From Trebouxia sp. TZW2008 (taxonomy: Eukaryota > Chlorophyta > Trebouxiophyceae > Trebouxiales > Trebouxiaceae): a stretch of DNA of 64,000 bases. A program made the position numbers and the translations under genes. The notes beneath the pieces were generated by a model. It had not been told where the DNA came from. It was given only the letters and a program-made list of their open reading frames with translations, and searched no databases. Shown piece after piece: positions 22,735 to 34,665 of the stretch (positions are counted from its first letter, which is position 1; the number at the start of each line of letters is the position of its first letter). The stretch spans positions 63,817 through 127,816 of the forward strand of contig BDIU01000331.1 in the NCBI GenBank assembly GCA_002118135.1, written 5' to 3'.

Positions 22735-25089
22735 CTAGAACAAGCCAACAGTCTGCTTCTGCATGCGCTGCCGCCAAACTGGCTGGGCTTTGAACTGCGC
22801 CCGGTTGAGGTCCCATTTCTTGAATACCTGAATTGGCATAGAGTGAGGGTTAGCTAGCATTCCTTGCCGCCTGAGGCAGCCAAACACCGATGCTGCGCTA
22901 AGGTGGCATCTGGCAAACTTTGGCACTGATTGTCAGGTTGTGCAAGACAAGTTCAGACTTGGTCTTGGTACAAGTGTCAAGCCAATGGAATTGAAGTGTA
23001 TCTTGAGTGTGTTTGCGAAGCGGACTCTGCTCATGCGGTATCACCTGAGAGAAGTCTTCTTCTGTGAGGTAGTCCTCCTTACACGTGGGATCAATGCCAT
23101 TCTCAATCCGCAGCTCTGCAGATCAGCAACAAACCTTTGCAGTGCGGCTTTCATTGGCAGTGCTACATTGTGCAAAACTCGACCAGGAGCACTTGATGCA
23201 GAGCGTAATTTTGAAATCTACGCTGTCCACACTGTGTCACTGTTTTTGAGAGCCAGGCATGTGGGCCTTACCTTGCAATTCTTTGTATGGCCAGAACTTG
23301 GTTCCAGGCTTGTGCTCAACTTCAAGATGTATCACAGATGGAGGGACCTTGCCACTGCTGCCGCTACTGGGCAGAGGAACTGCCTGCAAAGAAAATGCCT
23401 ACACTCAATACATGATGCATATCTGTTTAACATAGCTGCTGAATATGACAGCCCAAAGCAGCCCGCAAGAGAATGCATACAGTTCATACATGCCTCTCTG
23501 TTTGACAGAGCTGTTCATGACAGCCACCAGAACGGCCCAAAACAGCAGAAAGAACAGGTCAATGAAGCAGAAACAACATCAGAAAGAGCAGTCCGGCACA
23601 GCGCATCAGTCTAGCAGAGCATTGACCTTAGGCGAGGATGTGGAATCATTGGAAGCTGCTCCACTGAAACGGCTTTTCAAAGCTCTGATACCTTCAGGCA
23701 ACTCATCCTCAGTCTTGCCCCTGGCTGGAGCTGTATGCTGCTTGCTTGAGTCTTGCCCATTTGACTGCAGGCAAATGGTCATGCATGTTATGTCAACAAG
23801 TTGATAGACGGCCAACTCAAATTCAGCCCTTTGTTGTCTGCCCTCATGCAGCCCCACAGTGCGTGGCTGCATCAGTACATTCTGTGGTAGCAAGTAAACT
23901 GAGTCACAAGGATTCTGGCTCTCGCTGCGTGCACCGTTCCTAGACAAGATGGCACAAAGAGACCAGCAAGGTCAAGCTTACCTCTGAATTGGAGCTGCGC
24001 CTTTTGATGAGATTCTGGACTGAAACAACTTCACCATCTGTAGTGTCACTGGCAACAGATGCCTCTTGAGCATCACCGTTCTGGGTCTGATCTATGCTAG
24101 GAAGGTGTCCATTGGTCTGCTCTGAGGATGAGGCAGCCTGCTTGCTGTTTGCTTTCGTTGCAGCAGGCGCAACAGTTGTGGTCAAGGCTGCCAGGGCTGA
24201 TGGGGCAAGACCATCTTGAATTGTTTCTTGATTGTCTGCAGCAAGGTAATGCAAATCACATGCTTTGCTTTCAAGTGCATCATCTATGACAAGGCTAGCC
24301 TTTGGGGAGTGAGTTTTCGGCTTGACTTGAGCAGAAGTGCAAGCTGGCATGAAATAGGCTGACCTGGAGCAGCGTCATCAAGCTTGTCATTGAGATCTTG
24401 TTTGGCTGGTGCAGGGACAGAGTCCGGAATGTCTGAGACACCTTCTGCAGCAGCATTCGCTTTGTTGCCTGGCAGACAAAGCAAGATTTGCTGCGTTGCT
24501 GGTGACAATGGTGCATTTGCAGCAAGCTCACCAGCAGTAGGTTTCACTGGAGAGGCCTTGGTGTCAACCGCTGCAGGTTTGACATTGGGCGTTTCTGTTG
24601 CTGCTGCTTGTGGCTTAGACAATGGTTCGATAGATTCCTGGCTGTTGTCAACAGGCAGAGGGGTGTTGCCCACTTGTGCCAACATGGAAGCATCACCAAG
24701 CGAGTCTTGCCTGGCTGCCGCTTCTTCGGTTGGTGCAGACCCTGCGTGCCGAATCAAAGATCACTCACAAGGTGAGCAACCTTCGGTGGCATGGTATCCG
24801 AAAGGACGCAACAGTCTATCACGTGATTGCTCGAACAAAGTCGCAGGTCTTGCTGCCTGTCGTTCACACCAATGCGCGTTCGCAACTTGAAGATCTTCGC
24901 ACCTTGCATCACCTCGCCCATCAAGTCGGCGTTTATTGAAGTTGCAATTGCTTGGCCGTCATCGGACATGATTTCGCAACGCGTAAACGAGTTTGCAAAG
25001 AGAGCGAGCAGCTGCGAAACACTGAGGTTCGTTGCTTGCGCGCCTTGGAACTCGAGTCTGACCCGACTTCCTTCTTCAAGTTGACTCAT
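22735..25089 (-). CDS. Villin headpiece (VHP) domain protein with a novel N-terminal region
   Basis: The start ATG is at 25089 (MSQLEEGSRVRLEFQGAQ). Exon 1 probably runs 25089-24870 and encodes a compact, globular-looking segment (LLALFANSFTRCEIMSDDGQ) that I cannot assign. Exons from 24741 to about 23630 encode a long Ala/Pro/Ser/Thr/Gln linker, likely disordered. The C-terminus is a villin headpiece split over three exons: about 23340-23280 (EHKPGTKFWPYKELQG), about 23110-23040 (GIDPTCKEDYLTEEDFSQV) and about 22835-22735 (FKKWDLNRAQFKAQPVWRQR, then MQKQTVGLF and stop). The EDYLTEEDF core, the W-x-x-x-M segment and the terminal GLF match actin-binding headpieces ending K-x-x-GLF. There are no gelsolin repeats, so it is not a classical villin. 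The likely role is actin binding at the cell cortex (inference). It is head-to-head with the NAA60-like gene. Confidence 0.8.
23385..23530. repeat. About 75-bp tandem duplication in a VHP-gene intron
   Basis: GCATATCTGTTTAACATAGCTG and GAATATGACAGCCCA at about 23418-23455 recur as GCCTCTCTGTTTGACAGAGC and TCATGACAGCCA at about 23490-23528. The copies are moderately diverged. No exon homology was seen. Confidence 0.6.
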
Positions 25090-25467
25090 TCATCTCGCCT
25101 TCCTGCATGACTTCCCAGTTTCAACTGTCTGCATCACTTCGACCCCCGGAGTAGCAACAACAACTTTGCGCTGTCAAAGCTTGGAGTCGAGCAGTCGTCG
25201 TGCCATCACTTGAGCTGGAAGCTTGACCCGCGCTGTTGCTGCTGCTCCGCTTGATCAGCTTCTCGCCTGCTTGTGCATGAGCCGTTGTTTTGTATCAGAA
25301 AGCCGACTACATTCGACCTACATATCTCGATGCGGTGCCTGAACTTCAGCTCTGTGCAGCTGTATGATTCAGGACAACATAGTCTATAGGTGATGCACCG
25401 TGTGCTGCTGCCACGAGGTCGTGAAATATGTCAATACACCTCCAGCTGAATGCCTTGAAACGTGCAG
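25090..25467. promoter_or_regulatory. Divergent region, VHP gene / NAA60-like gene
   Basis: Under 400 bp separates the VHP start codon from the first supported coding base of the NAA60-like gene. The 5' end of the latter, including its start codon, must lie here, but I could not find an ATG that joins in frame. Both promoters presumably overlap in this interval. Confidence 0.45.
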
Positions 25468-26468
25468 GCCAATTGTGCCCTCAGACTTGGCTGAGCTACG
25501 TGCTGCACATCAAGCCTTATTCCCTATTGACTACGAGAATCACTTCTACGACTGCGTGATCCACAGTCGAGACAAAATCTTTTCCTGGGCTGCAGTTTGG
25601 AGGCAAGCACAGATCAGCATTCTACTGCTTGACTCAGTGACGGCACAAAGCTTCGTTTGAGCAGCAATTGTGATAAATTCCAAGCTACATGTGACACTTC
25701 GATCACAATCGCTTGGAATGTCAAATCATGGGCTTGCTTTTTAGGGACTTGGCCCCGCAACATGAGGTGCTGGTTGGTTTTGTGACAGCACGTACATTCA
25801 GGCTGTATGATTGCAGCGCCACAGATCGGGCATGCATGGGTCTGGAGAGCAGGTACATGCATGGTTGCAAACAGCCTCACTTTCGCTGTCCAAGTTACCG
25901 CCAATCTGCCGTTCATACTCTGATCTTTTGCGTCTGACCAGCATGGCTTGCAGGCTTCTTGATCAAGAGAATGTCATCTACATACTGACTCTGGGGGTGA
26001 CAGACCAATATAGGCGCTTGGGCATTGCCAGTCAGCTGATTCAGCATGTCGTTTCACAGGCACAACATCAGTTGTGCAGGGCCGTATACCTCCATGTCAT
26101 TGAATACAACGCAGCTGCTCTTGATTTATACCGCAGAAATCAGTTTGAGGAGTTGGCAACTCTGCACAACTTCTACTTCATAGGGTGAGCTTGTGGCATG
26201 CCCCAGGTGCTTTGTTGCCTGCTATTGTTGCTAAGAATGTTGACTTCAATGGTAACCCTGTGTTGCCCTGATCGACACCGAAGCTGTTGCTGCACCATGC
26301 ATGCAATTTGACTTGCTGCCAGGATGTGACTTGGGCTGCTTGCAGAACAGGCAGGCAGCCAGATGCAAACAGAAACAGCTACGATGCCTTCTTGTACGCT
26401 TTCATCATTGATGTGAGCCTCAGCAGCTCGCCTTTGGCCTTTCTGAATGCTGCCTACGCCCCGCTCAG
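25468..26468 (+). CDS. NAA60: N-alpha-acetyltransferase 60-like GNAT enzyme, ends unresolved
   Basis: Transfers acetyl from acetyl-CoA to protein N-termini; characterised NAA60 proteins act at the Golgi (animals) or plasma membrane (Arabidopsis), mostly on membrane proteins. Exons: 25468-25602 (PIVPSDLAELRAAH, FPIDYENHFYDC, FSWAAVW), 25745-25852 (HEVLVGFVTARTF), 25954-26184 (VIYILTLGVTDQYRRLGIAS with the acetyl-CoA-binding motif Q-Y-R-R-L-G-I-A, then YLHVIEYNAAALDLYRR) and 26346-26468 (NSYDAFLYAFIID). Phases join exactly: W-R-D-L, R-L-L-D, F-I-G-T. The first intron uses a GC donor (GCAAGC at 25603). The start codon and first exon were not found. The frame leaves through a donor at 26469, so a last exon is missing; plant homologues carry a hydrophobic C-terminal part there. 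Candidate last exons lie at 26834-27109. Confidence 0.85.
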
Positions 26469-27708
26469 GTATACTCGACTGAACTGATTAGCTTTTCACT
26501 TGATGTACTGCGGCGCTGAAGCTTGCGTCCTGCATGGTCCAACTGTGCACTCACGACCGTCATGTAATGATTGCACAATGTCTCCCCCATTCCAGCGCTA
26601 TGAATTCTGGTTTGCAGCTAATATCTTCTGACTTTGCGTGGATACCTGCAATGAATGCCAAAGCGCAGAGACAGGACCTCCTGCATAGCACGTCTTGATC
26701 AATTCTCTTGCTGCTGCTGTGAATCCTCTTGATTTGCACTCAATGGTCATTTGGGCATGGGAGCATCTGTGACACAACTTACTCATGCTGAAGCAAATTT
26801 GCAACTGCGCTTTTGCAATGTAACTTTGCTGCAGGAGCTTATTGGGCCATCTACAGGCATGCATGCCTTGGGCGCCGCGACACAGCAACTACTTCAGTCA
26901 TGCCGTCAGCAAGCGCAGCTATGGAGCCATCAAGCCTGCAAGGGCTTCTGTTCGAACACAAGATCATGGCTTGCTTTGGAGACTTTTCAGCAGAGCCTAG
27001 CGCAGCTGAATCAGAGTTTGCCGAGCAGATGTGTGTGAAGACTTCTAGTCACAAGATCACAAGTGCGGCCTTGGCTGCAGTAAATGTTGCTGCAGATGCG
27101 ACTGTGTGACAATGCACTTGTCACTCAAAAACATGCATGGAGTGATAGCACCGGAGAACACTGAGCGCTATAGCTATACAGTAAGGTGAAAGTACAGACA
27201 TGCTCACTTCCTTTTGCATATCACCTCTTGTGAAATGGACACATCATCCTGCAAGACTGACAGCTCAGCCAAACTTTGCAGATTGGTAACTAGTTAATCA
27301 ATTGGGCGTGTGGGTCTACGTGCATAGGCTTGCAGCATTGCATGCTAAACTTTCAGCGTGCTCAAATCCCAACAGTGCACACGAGGTGATACAGTACGTG
27401 ATCAGAGTGCATACATGCATGTGTGACTAGCCTAAGAGGCGCTGCATATTCTTGTGAAGTTGCGTGCTTGAAGGAACACTACACCAGTATGATACTGAGG
27501 TGTTGCTGGAGCGAGCTTGGGTTGACCTTGCCAGTGCTGGACCTATTAATGCTGAGGCACCTTTTCCTGCTGCTCATGAGTGAGCATTGTACAAAATTGC
27601 CAGGAGGAATTACTTGTGACAAATCCTCGACAATGACACAGCGAAACATTCTTGTGCACAAGCCGGTCTGGCGCGCACTTTCGTCACGCTCATCGACAGT
27701 ATAACACC
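26469..27708. other. Intergenic / unresolved 3' end of the NAA60-like gene
   Basis: Two overlapping frames follow the acceptor at about 26833: one joins the NAA60 phase and ends at the TAG near 27000; the other, from an ATG at 26900, encodes 69 residues (MEPSSLQGLLFEHKIMACFG, SAEPSAAESEFAEQM) and stops at 27109. I cannot decide whether either is the true last exon or a separate small gene. The rest, to 27708, shows nothing recognisable and should include the promoter of the PRT1-like gene. Confidence 0.4.
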
Positions 27709-30700
27709 ATGCAGCTTTCACAGGAGACACTAGAGAATTGGAAGTGTCCAATATGCCTTGAAGTACTCTACAAGCCCTGCGTCAACACCTGTGGCCATGT
27801 CTTCTGCTTTTGGTTTGTTCTCTTTTGCAACGCTTGATTCTGCACTGTGCATTGCGTCCTGTCATGGTCCGCATGCCTGCGTTTCTGTTGTGGTGCCTGT
27901 TTGTCGTTGTCTGCGCGAACGCAGCTGAGCACTTTGCATGTTGGCAGGTGTATGCATCGAGCTATGGATCCTTTCACACCGTCCCAATGCCCCTTGTGCC
28001 GTAGTCAATACGCGCATTTTCCTCAAGTAAGATGCCTTGCTATTTTACTGCAATATTTAAGCAGTGCTGTTTAGCGTCGAATATTCAAGCTTCAAAGCTG
28101 TGCAGGTATGTGAACAACTTCATTTTTTTCTGCAAACAGCGTTTCCAGATGAATACAGAGCAAGGGAGCAAGAGACGAAAGGTGTGCTGGCAGGATCGGG
28201 GTTGCCATTACCATACAGTGTGCCACGCTCTGCATGATGTGATCAGTTTGAGTGTGATGCAGATGAAGAACAGACGTCTGGAGTCTTCTCTCTTGAACTG
28301 CAGCATACCAATCAGCAGACGTCAGAGGTAAGGACCTCACCTCAGGTTTAATGCACACAGTTATAGCACATGGTCTATGCAATTTGCAGTATCAGCAATG
28401 CTGACATCTTTGAGCTCTGTGCAGGATGCTAGAGAAGCTATCTCTGGACAGCAATGGACTCCAGCTGACTTCAAGTGCAGTGCATGCTCAAAGCTGTTAT
28501 TCAATCCAGTGGTGCTGAACTGCGGTCATGCTGTCTGTGGGCCAACTTGCAGACCTCAGTCAGATGCCACTTCAGATTGCGCTTGTCCGCGATGTGAGGC
28601 TACCATCATTGGCTCCCCCTCTGTCTGCACGCAGGTTGGTGACTAGAAATCATATCCATGTCTTTGTTCTGGATTGCTTGTGCTGTAAAATCCAGTCAAT
28701 GCACCTTGAGTGTGTGACGAGGGATGCAGTTGCAGCACCTTTTGTGCTGTAGCATCTTGTATAATGCCTCTCAGCTCGGCGTATCAAGCTGCATAGCGCA
28801 GTTCATTGTTCAAGCATGCAGTTCCCTGCAACAAACCCAGATGCTGGATGACCAGTCCACCACTTCTGTCGGACTGGTCATCACTTTGGCACAATGACAT
28901 GTGCTGCAGTGGCAAGATCAACTCAAGCAGCTGTTGCCTGAGGAAATGCATGCCAGGCAAGCAGAGTGTGCAGCTGCATCTTCAGCCAAAACGCTCAGCT
29001 CAGCTGCAGTGCTGGCAGACAAGCTCCTGCTGGACGCTCCTGCTGCTGACCAGCAACCTCAGCCGCCACAGCCTGCAGCTAATGGTGCAACTAACGGTGC
29101 AGCTAATGGTGCGTCAAGCACTTCCAAATGCAGCGATCTCTTAATGTAAACTTCGCTTTGGGTCGCAATAAAACTCATCGCCATGTTCAATTATCTGTAC
29201 CAGAGGCATTCTGCAATCGGACTGCAGTGTTTTGTTTCTGATTGCAGTGTCCTGAATGCCGTTATACTGAGTGCCCTGAGCCATAGAAGTCACTGCAGCA
29301 GTTGAGCCATCATGCCATTGCAAAGTGACAAGCAGCAGCATGAAGTCTGGAGATGCTGCATGACTGACCACACTCTGCCCTGCCTTTGTCCTTACACATT
29401 TTGATCATCGTGTGCAACCAGTGTAGTTTACAACTTAGTGTGTGTGTGTGGGACTCACACTGAAGGTCATGCATGGCGCATATCCTGCACAGTTTGCAGC
29501 GTTTTGAGGTGAGAGACGTTGTTTGGTGAGCTAGCTCTTGCAAATGTTGCAGGCAGCAGCGACAGAGGACGTAATGCAGCTGCACTGCGCCAGAGGTTGC
29601 TGCGCAACATCCTGCAAGACTTTGTACATCATGGGTAAGGCTTCCTATACTTCATGCTGCTGACTGCATCCATCATGTCAGCCTCCCCTGTACTTCATGC
29701 TGCTGACTGCATCCATCATATCAGCCTCCCCTGTACTTCATGCTGCTGACTGCATCCATCGTATCAGCCTCTGCTGTCAAGCTGCCATTGCCGTTTTCAT
29801 CTGCTCACCACAGCAACTCATGGGCGAGCTGCACTTCAGGCTATCACAAGCTCAAGCCGTCCCTACTGCACAGCCTTCCCGTCAAGAATGCTAGCTGTGT
29901 GATTATTTTATGGTCTACAGCTGTGAATCCAGGCAGAAATCTGCCTTTTGTAGTCAGCCTTTGCAAAGGGTGCATACTTAAACAGCTCTGGCTGAGACTA
30001 TTTTGCTCTGCAGAATTGGGTGTGACTCATGTGGTCTGTACCCAGTCAAGGGCAGGCGCTACAAGTGCCATGACTGTCCAGACAAAGTGGGCTTTGACCT
30101 GTGTGGCAAATGCTATGACAGAGGTCTACACATCACCGGCCGCTTCAATCAGCAGCATACTGCAGGTAAATGTCTCACCTGCCGGTGCCATCACACACAA
30201 TGTCGCAATTTTCTCTACACGCCAGCCAATGGTGTGTCTGTCACAACCTTTGCTCTCAGGCCATACAAATATCAATTGCGTTATCCTTTCAACGACAATG
30301 TTCCTACATTGACTGACTTCATCTGAAGAATGCTCTGTACCAGTCTCAAGCAGCTTTCTTTTGTTGCTGGCTTGTTAGCCGCAGGCTTGCATATCTGCAA
30401 GCACGATGTATGCTTGCTAGTTTGAGCCCCAGCACCCTGCATACTGTAGTGCAGCTGCTTGTGAGATCGTACTCTGACTGATAGGCAACTTTGCTTTGCA
30501 GAGCATAAGATGGGGCAGGTGCGGCCACAGCCGACAATGTTTCACATATTCCAGGTACCCACAATGACTTGCTGCAATAGTTGTGTGAACCAACTGTATG
30601 CACTCTTTTGTGTGTAGCGTCATGACATCTGCTGTTGCACTTGTTCTGATAAATCACCACAGATCAGCTTGGTATCTGTCATGCAAATATCTGCTTTTGG

Positions 30701-33700
30701 TGATTATTTGTTTGCAAATGTTGCTTGCATCTCAAGGTCAGACACTGAAGCAGATTTATCGCTGCCTGCTTACTGTTGAAGTGCTGCAAGCCTTCATGCA
30801 GGCTGCCAACCCAGAGCTCAGCATGTCACAGATACAGCAGCTCACCGCACTAGCCTTCTTGAATGACAACCCTTCACAGGCACAGCGACAACAGCAACCA
30901 GAGCAGGACCCTGCCTCAGCAGATCCAGCACCTGCACAGCCAGCCACTCAGCTCAGTAATGCCAACACAATTGCTGCTGCTGATACTGACAGTGTTCCCA
31001 GTCCTGCTGTTGCTGCCCGCATCCAGCAAATGGAACAGAGTGCTTTGGAAGGGCGCTTGCTGGTGAACAACCCACCTGCAGCAGGAAGGCAGCTCCAGCA
31101 GACAGATGCTGCTGCAGCAAGCGGCAGCGGCACTGGCAGGGGTCAGGCACAGCAACACAGTCCAGGAACAGGCAGTGCTACGGCAGCAGGCAATGGTGGT
31201 GGCAGTGGCATTGGTGTTGCCATAGGCATTGGTAGCGGTGGGGTCAGTGGCAATGCTGAGGCCACAGGCAGAAACATTGCTAGTCGTGCTGGAATGGGCG
31301 ATGCAACAGCACCAGACAATGCTGAAGCCACATTCAACGCGTACAGCGCAGCAACAAACTCTGCAGCAGCAGTAGACGGTGACGGTGCCTCAGGGGGGCA
31401 ATTGGAGGGGTCTGGGCACAGGCCTGGGGGCTCTGATTGGGCTGCCAGCTTCATCGCTGATGCCAGGCGATTTGCAGATGCCGCGCAGTCAGTTGGGCAG
31501 GCGGGTGCAGTACACGATGCTGCAGAGTCAGATGAACAGCTACTGCCCAGCTCAACAGCAGCCCCTGGTAAGCCCTGTGCAGCGTCCAACAGCATCGTCT
31601 GTGCATCTGTGTCACTCATTTGCAAACGGTACACTGTCTAATGGCTGACAGGGCATAGGCTGTGCGCCTCTGCCAATCATGTGCATTGGGGACATAAGTG
31701 TGAGACTTCCCAGGTACATCGGCATGATGCAGACATGCTGCGGCTCGCCTGCTCTCAAGCACAGCCTTGCCTCTGCTGTAAGTCTTGCCTGTACCCTTGC
31801 ACTGATGCTCATACATCCATAACTTGCCAGTATGTTCACGCTTTGGTGGTGCCAGCACGTCCTCTGCTGTCAAGACTGGCATTGCACTGGCGCCCAAAAC
31901 TGGTCTCTTCATTACGATAGTTCGTACGACACATTACGATAGTTCACCTCAGCAGCTATTGAGTGTCTGATGGCTGTGACAGGAGGCTCGCTGAGGCACC
32001 GTCCCTTCTTCCGTCACTGGTTTGGCAATGCTTCTCAGCAGCCCCAACAAGCAGGGCAGACCGCTGATGCTGATGCATCAGCCAGCACTGCTAGCAGAGC
32101 ACAGCAGCATGCAAGGCCCAGTAGGCATGCTGCCAGCAGGCCATCGAATGGCACAGAGTGGAGATGGAACTTGGGTGGGCCTTCTTCTGCTGCACCTCAC
32201 TCAGGTGGGCATCGACGTGAGGACATTGTAGATTGCAGTGCGCAAATGTAGTGGGCAAATGCAAAGCTGGTGGCCTTGGCTATGTGTGAGCAGTTGATGT
32301 CATTACTATAGGCTTCCAGTGCTGTTTCATGTCGTGCAACTGTGTGGAGAGGGAATTTGGGTTGACCTTCTTCTGCGGCACTTCGCATCCAGGTGTGCAA
32401 CAGCATCAAGATGCTGTAGGCAGCAGATCGAAACTTCAAAATTGCTTGACTCAAAGAATGACTGTCCAAAGCTTGTGTGCTTGACCCTACATGATTGTGC
32501 AAGGCTTGTGAGCTTCACTGTTTGCAACTGAACAGGCTGCTTGAGTGCTGTTGCATCTGGTGTGCTTGCCCCGCGCCATATGCGGCCATGTCTTGCAGCA
32601 TTTCAGCAAGTGTAAGTGATACACAGCATGTGCTTCAAGATGCAGCGTTGCTGAACTACGCTCATCAGGCTGCTCAAATTCTGTACCAAAGTCATGAGAC
32701 TTCAGCCACTGTGTTGCTCATTTGTGAGGTGAGCTCCCCGTTTTTCCTATCCTTGCGTGCAGTGTGACATGGGAAGTCTTATAGTGCCATGCTGTGACTG
32801 CATCTCACTGAGCCAGCCTGGTGCTGCAGGTACACAGCCTGAACAGCCAGCTGAGTGGAGGTGGAACCTTGGCGGGCCACCCTCACGCCCGCGAAGCGTT
32901 GCTGCCAGTAGAGAGCCCAGCAATGCAGCACGAAATGCCTCAAGGCCTGCTGGTCACAGCCCCAGCGACAGCACTACCAGTCAGCGACCGTGGCAGCGTA
33001 GGCGCCTGATCCCCGAGGGCTCTGATCAAGCTGTGCATCAGTCGACCAGCGAGGCGCCGACCGATGGTTCAAGGTGGCAGCGCTTCGGACGGTTCCTTGG
33101 CCAGTGGCTGCCTGGTGGTCAGACGCACAGAACACCGCCTGCGTCTGAAGAGCAGCCTGTAATGTCAGATGCAAGAGCCCAGGCAAACACACAAGGACTT
33201 TCTGACGCGTGGAGGCAGCATCATCCTCCACAAGGTAGATGAAATGACTGCAGGCTTTTGTTTTTATACCAGAACAAGTCACAGGTTTCTGCATCAGTAT
33301 GCAATGCTAAGTCGGTGTATGTCATGGGTGGTGCAGTGGCGTCTGAACATTTCTGCCATGGTGCTGCACTCAAATATACTCTGCTTCAACACGCCTGCAC
33401 AGTGTCAAGCCTTGTGAAGGCTTCTGAGGTCACATAGGCACAAAGCAGCACCCTGTGTTTGGATATTCAACCAAAAAGAAATCATGCTGCTCATTGCCAC
33501 AACAATAATGTTTTGCCAGGAATGCCTGCTAGCAAATTATAAAGATTGCTGAATAGTTGCACAGGCACAATCCGCCTACTTGCGTGGTTTTCAGGAATGC
33601 TGTGGTCACATTATTTCTTGTTGTATAACAGCAAATTTTGCCAAGAAATTCGTCACTACAACAAGCTGTCACGACGCAGAAGTACCATTGCATTCTGAAT

Positions 33701-34131
33701 GCAGTGTGTGGCACATTTACTGTTGTTACATCGCAAAAGTCACTGTATCAGTGCCACTACAAATTCACTGTATAATCTCTTATCTACCGGCCTGTGTACC
33801 TGCAGCTGCTCAGACTCCTCAACAGTCAAGAGCGTTGCAGCTGCCTGATGTGCCTAACGTCTGGGATGAGATGAATGCTACCAATGGTGGCATGACACCA
33901 GCAGACTCTGTGACCATGGAGATGGTAGAACCAGAGGACTCAGTGGAGTACGTGCAAGACGGTGGTGACGAAAGCAGCAGCCTAGCTAGTGATGCTATGT
34001 TGCTGATTCTGCATGCAATTCAAGCACGCTCACAGGGTCGGTCTCTAGCAGATGACACTCGCCGTGTTAGTGCTGAGCAGTACTGGCGGCAAATCGAAGA
34101 GACTGATGAAGCTGACTTTCATCAGCCATGA
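27709..34131 (+). CDS. PRT1: PRT1-like RING-RING-ZZ E3 ubiquitin ligase of the N-degron pathway, long C-terminal tail
   Basis: In Arabidopsis, PRT1 recognises aromatic N-terminal residues and ubiquitylates the protein. Exons: 27709-27812 (MQLSQETLENWKCPICLEVL, first RING half), 27948-28026 (MHRAMDPFTPSQCPLCRSQY, second half), 28106-28181 (VCEQLHFFLQTAFPDEY), about 28264-28327, 28425-28632 (second RING: FKCSACSKLLFNPVVLNCGH, then CPRCE), about 28906-29135 (LKQLLPEEMHARQAE), about 29555-29634 (RQRLLRNILQDFVHHG), 30012-about 30165 (ZZ finger: IGCDSCGLYPVKGRRYKCHD, DLCGKCYD, GRFNQQHT), about 30499-30555. The order RING, RING, ZZ and the HHG-IGCDSCG junction match PRT1. Further exons (about 30735-31570, 31970-32205, 32830-33235, 33806-34131) encode a tail of several hundred Ala/Gln/Ser/Gly-rich residues, which makes it far longer than Arabidopsis PRT1 (about 410 residues). 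The tail carries WRWNLGGP twice. A separate gene for the tail cannot be excluded. Confidence 0.85.
29651..29779 (+). repeat. 43-bp tandem repeat, three units
   Basis: The unit TTCATGCTGCTGACTGCATC-CATCATGTCAGCCTCCCCTGTAC starts at 29651, 29694 and 29737. The first two units are nearly identical and the third diverges at its end. It lies in the intron just before the ZZ-finger exon of the PRT1-like gene. Confidence 0.95.
32155..32400 (+). repeat. Echo of the WRWNLGGP exon in the PRT1-like tail
   Basis: The exon has GTGGAGATGGAACTTGGGTG (about 32158). About 185 bp later the intron has GTGGAGAGGGAATTTGGGTT, then GACCTTCTTCTGCGGCACTT and TCGCATCCAGGTG, matching exon end plus donor. A third, coding copy (GTGGAGGTGGAACCTTGGCG, about 32856) opens the next exon. 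Confidence 0.75.
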
Positions 34132-34639
34132 GCCTGCTGGGCAATCATAGCTGTTTTTAATGCCCAGTCTGTGGCTCACATGTAGCCACCATTTTCCTTG
34201 AACTCTTGCAACCACATGCATGCCACGCCATGCACATTACCCCATTCTGAGAGACGCTTGCGAGGCTCAGCCTTGAACCATACTGATGTTTTTTGGCGCT
34301 CAGATCCAGTACGACATATCATGTGCATCACAATACATGTGCCAAGATATTACTCTGAGGCAGCAGTGCTGTACTCATGTGTTATATATGCAGCATTGCA
34401 ACATAATTTGACTGTCATCTTTGGACTCCGTTGACATCACGGTCCAGGCCTAGGCTATTTACAACGAACCTTATGATTGAGCAAGCTGGAGGTTGCAGAA
34501 CTGAGTGCTAATATCATCAGTGACAGTCCAGCTGTGATCGTAGTTACATGCATGCGCTCATCAAGGCTAATGTGGTGGCCTGTGACGGGGCGCGTGAAAA
34601 GGGTGTGCTAGCTACGTTACAGAGAGCCAATTAAGTTTT

Positions 34640-34665
34640 CCCTGTAACATTCCCATGTTACAGGG
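34640..34665. repeat. Perfect inverted repeat carrying TGTAAC on both strands
   Basis: CCCTGTAACAT and ATGTTACAGGG form an 11-bp perfect stem around a TCCC loop. Because the arms contain TGTAAC, both strands present the chlorophyte TGTAA polyadenylation hexamer core. It lies about 510 bp past the PRT1-like stop, between convergent genes. A 3'-end role is possible but unproven. Confidence 0.9.

Noticed and set aside
30003..30312. 190-codon plus frame overlapping the ZZ exon in another phase
   Set aside because: The cysteine-rich ZZ frame (CDSC, CHDC, CGKC) is clearly the coding one.
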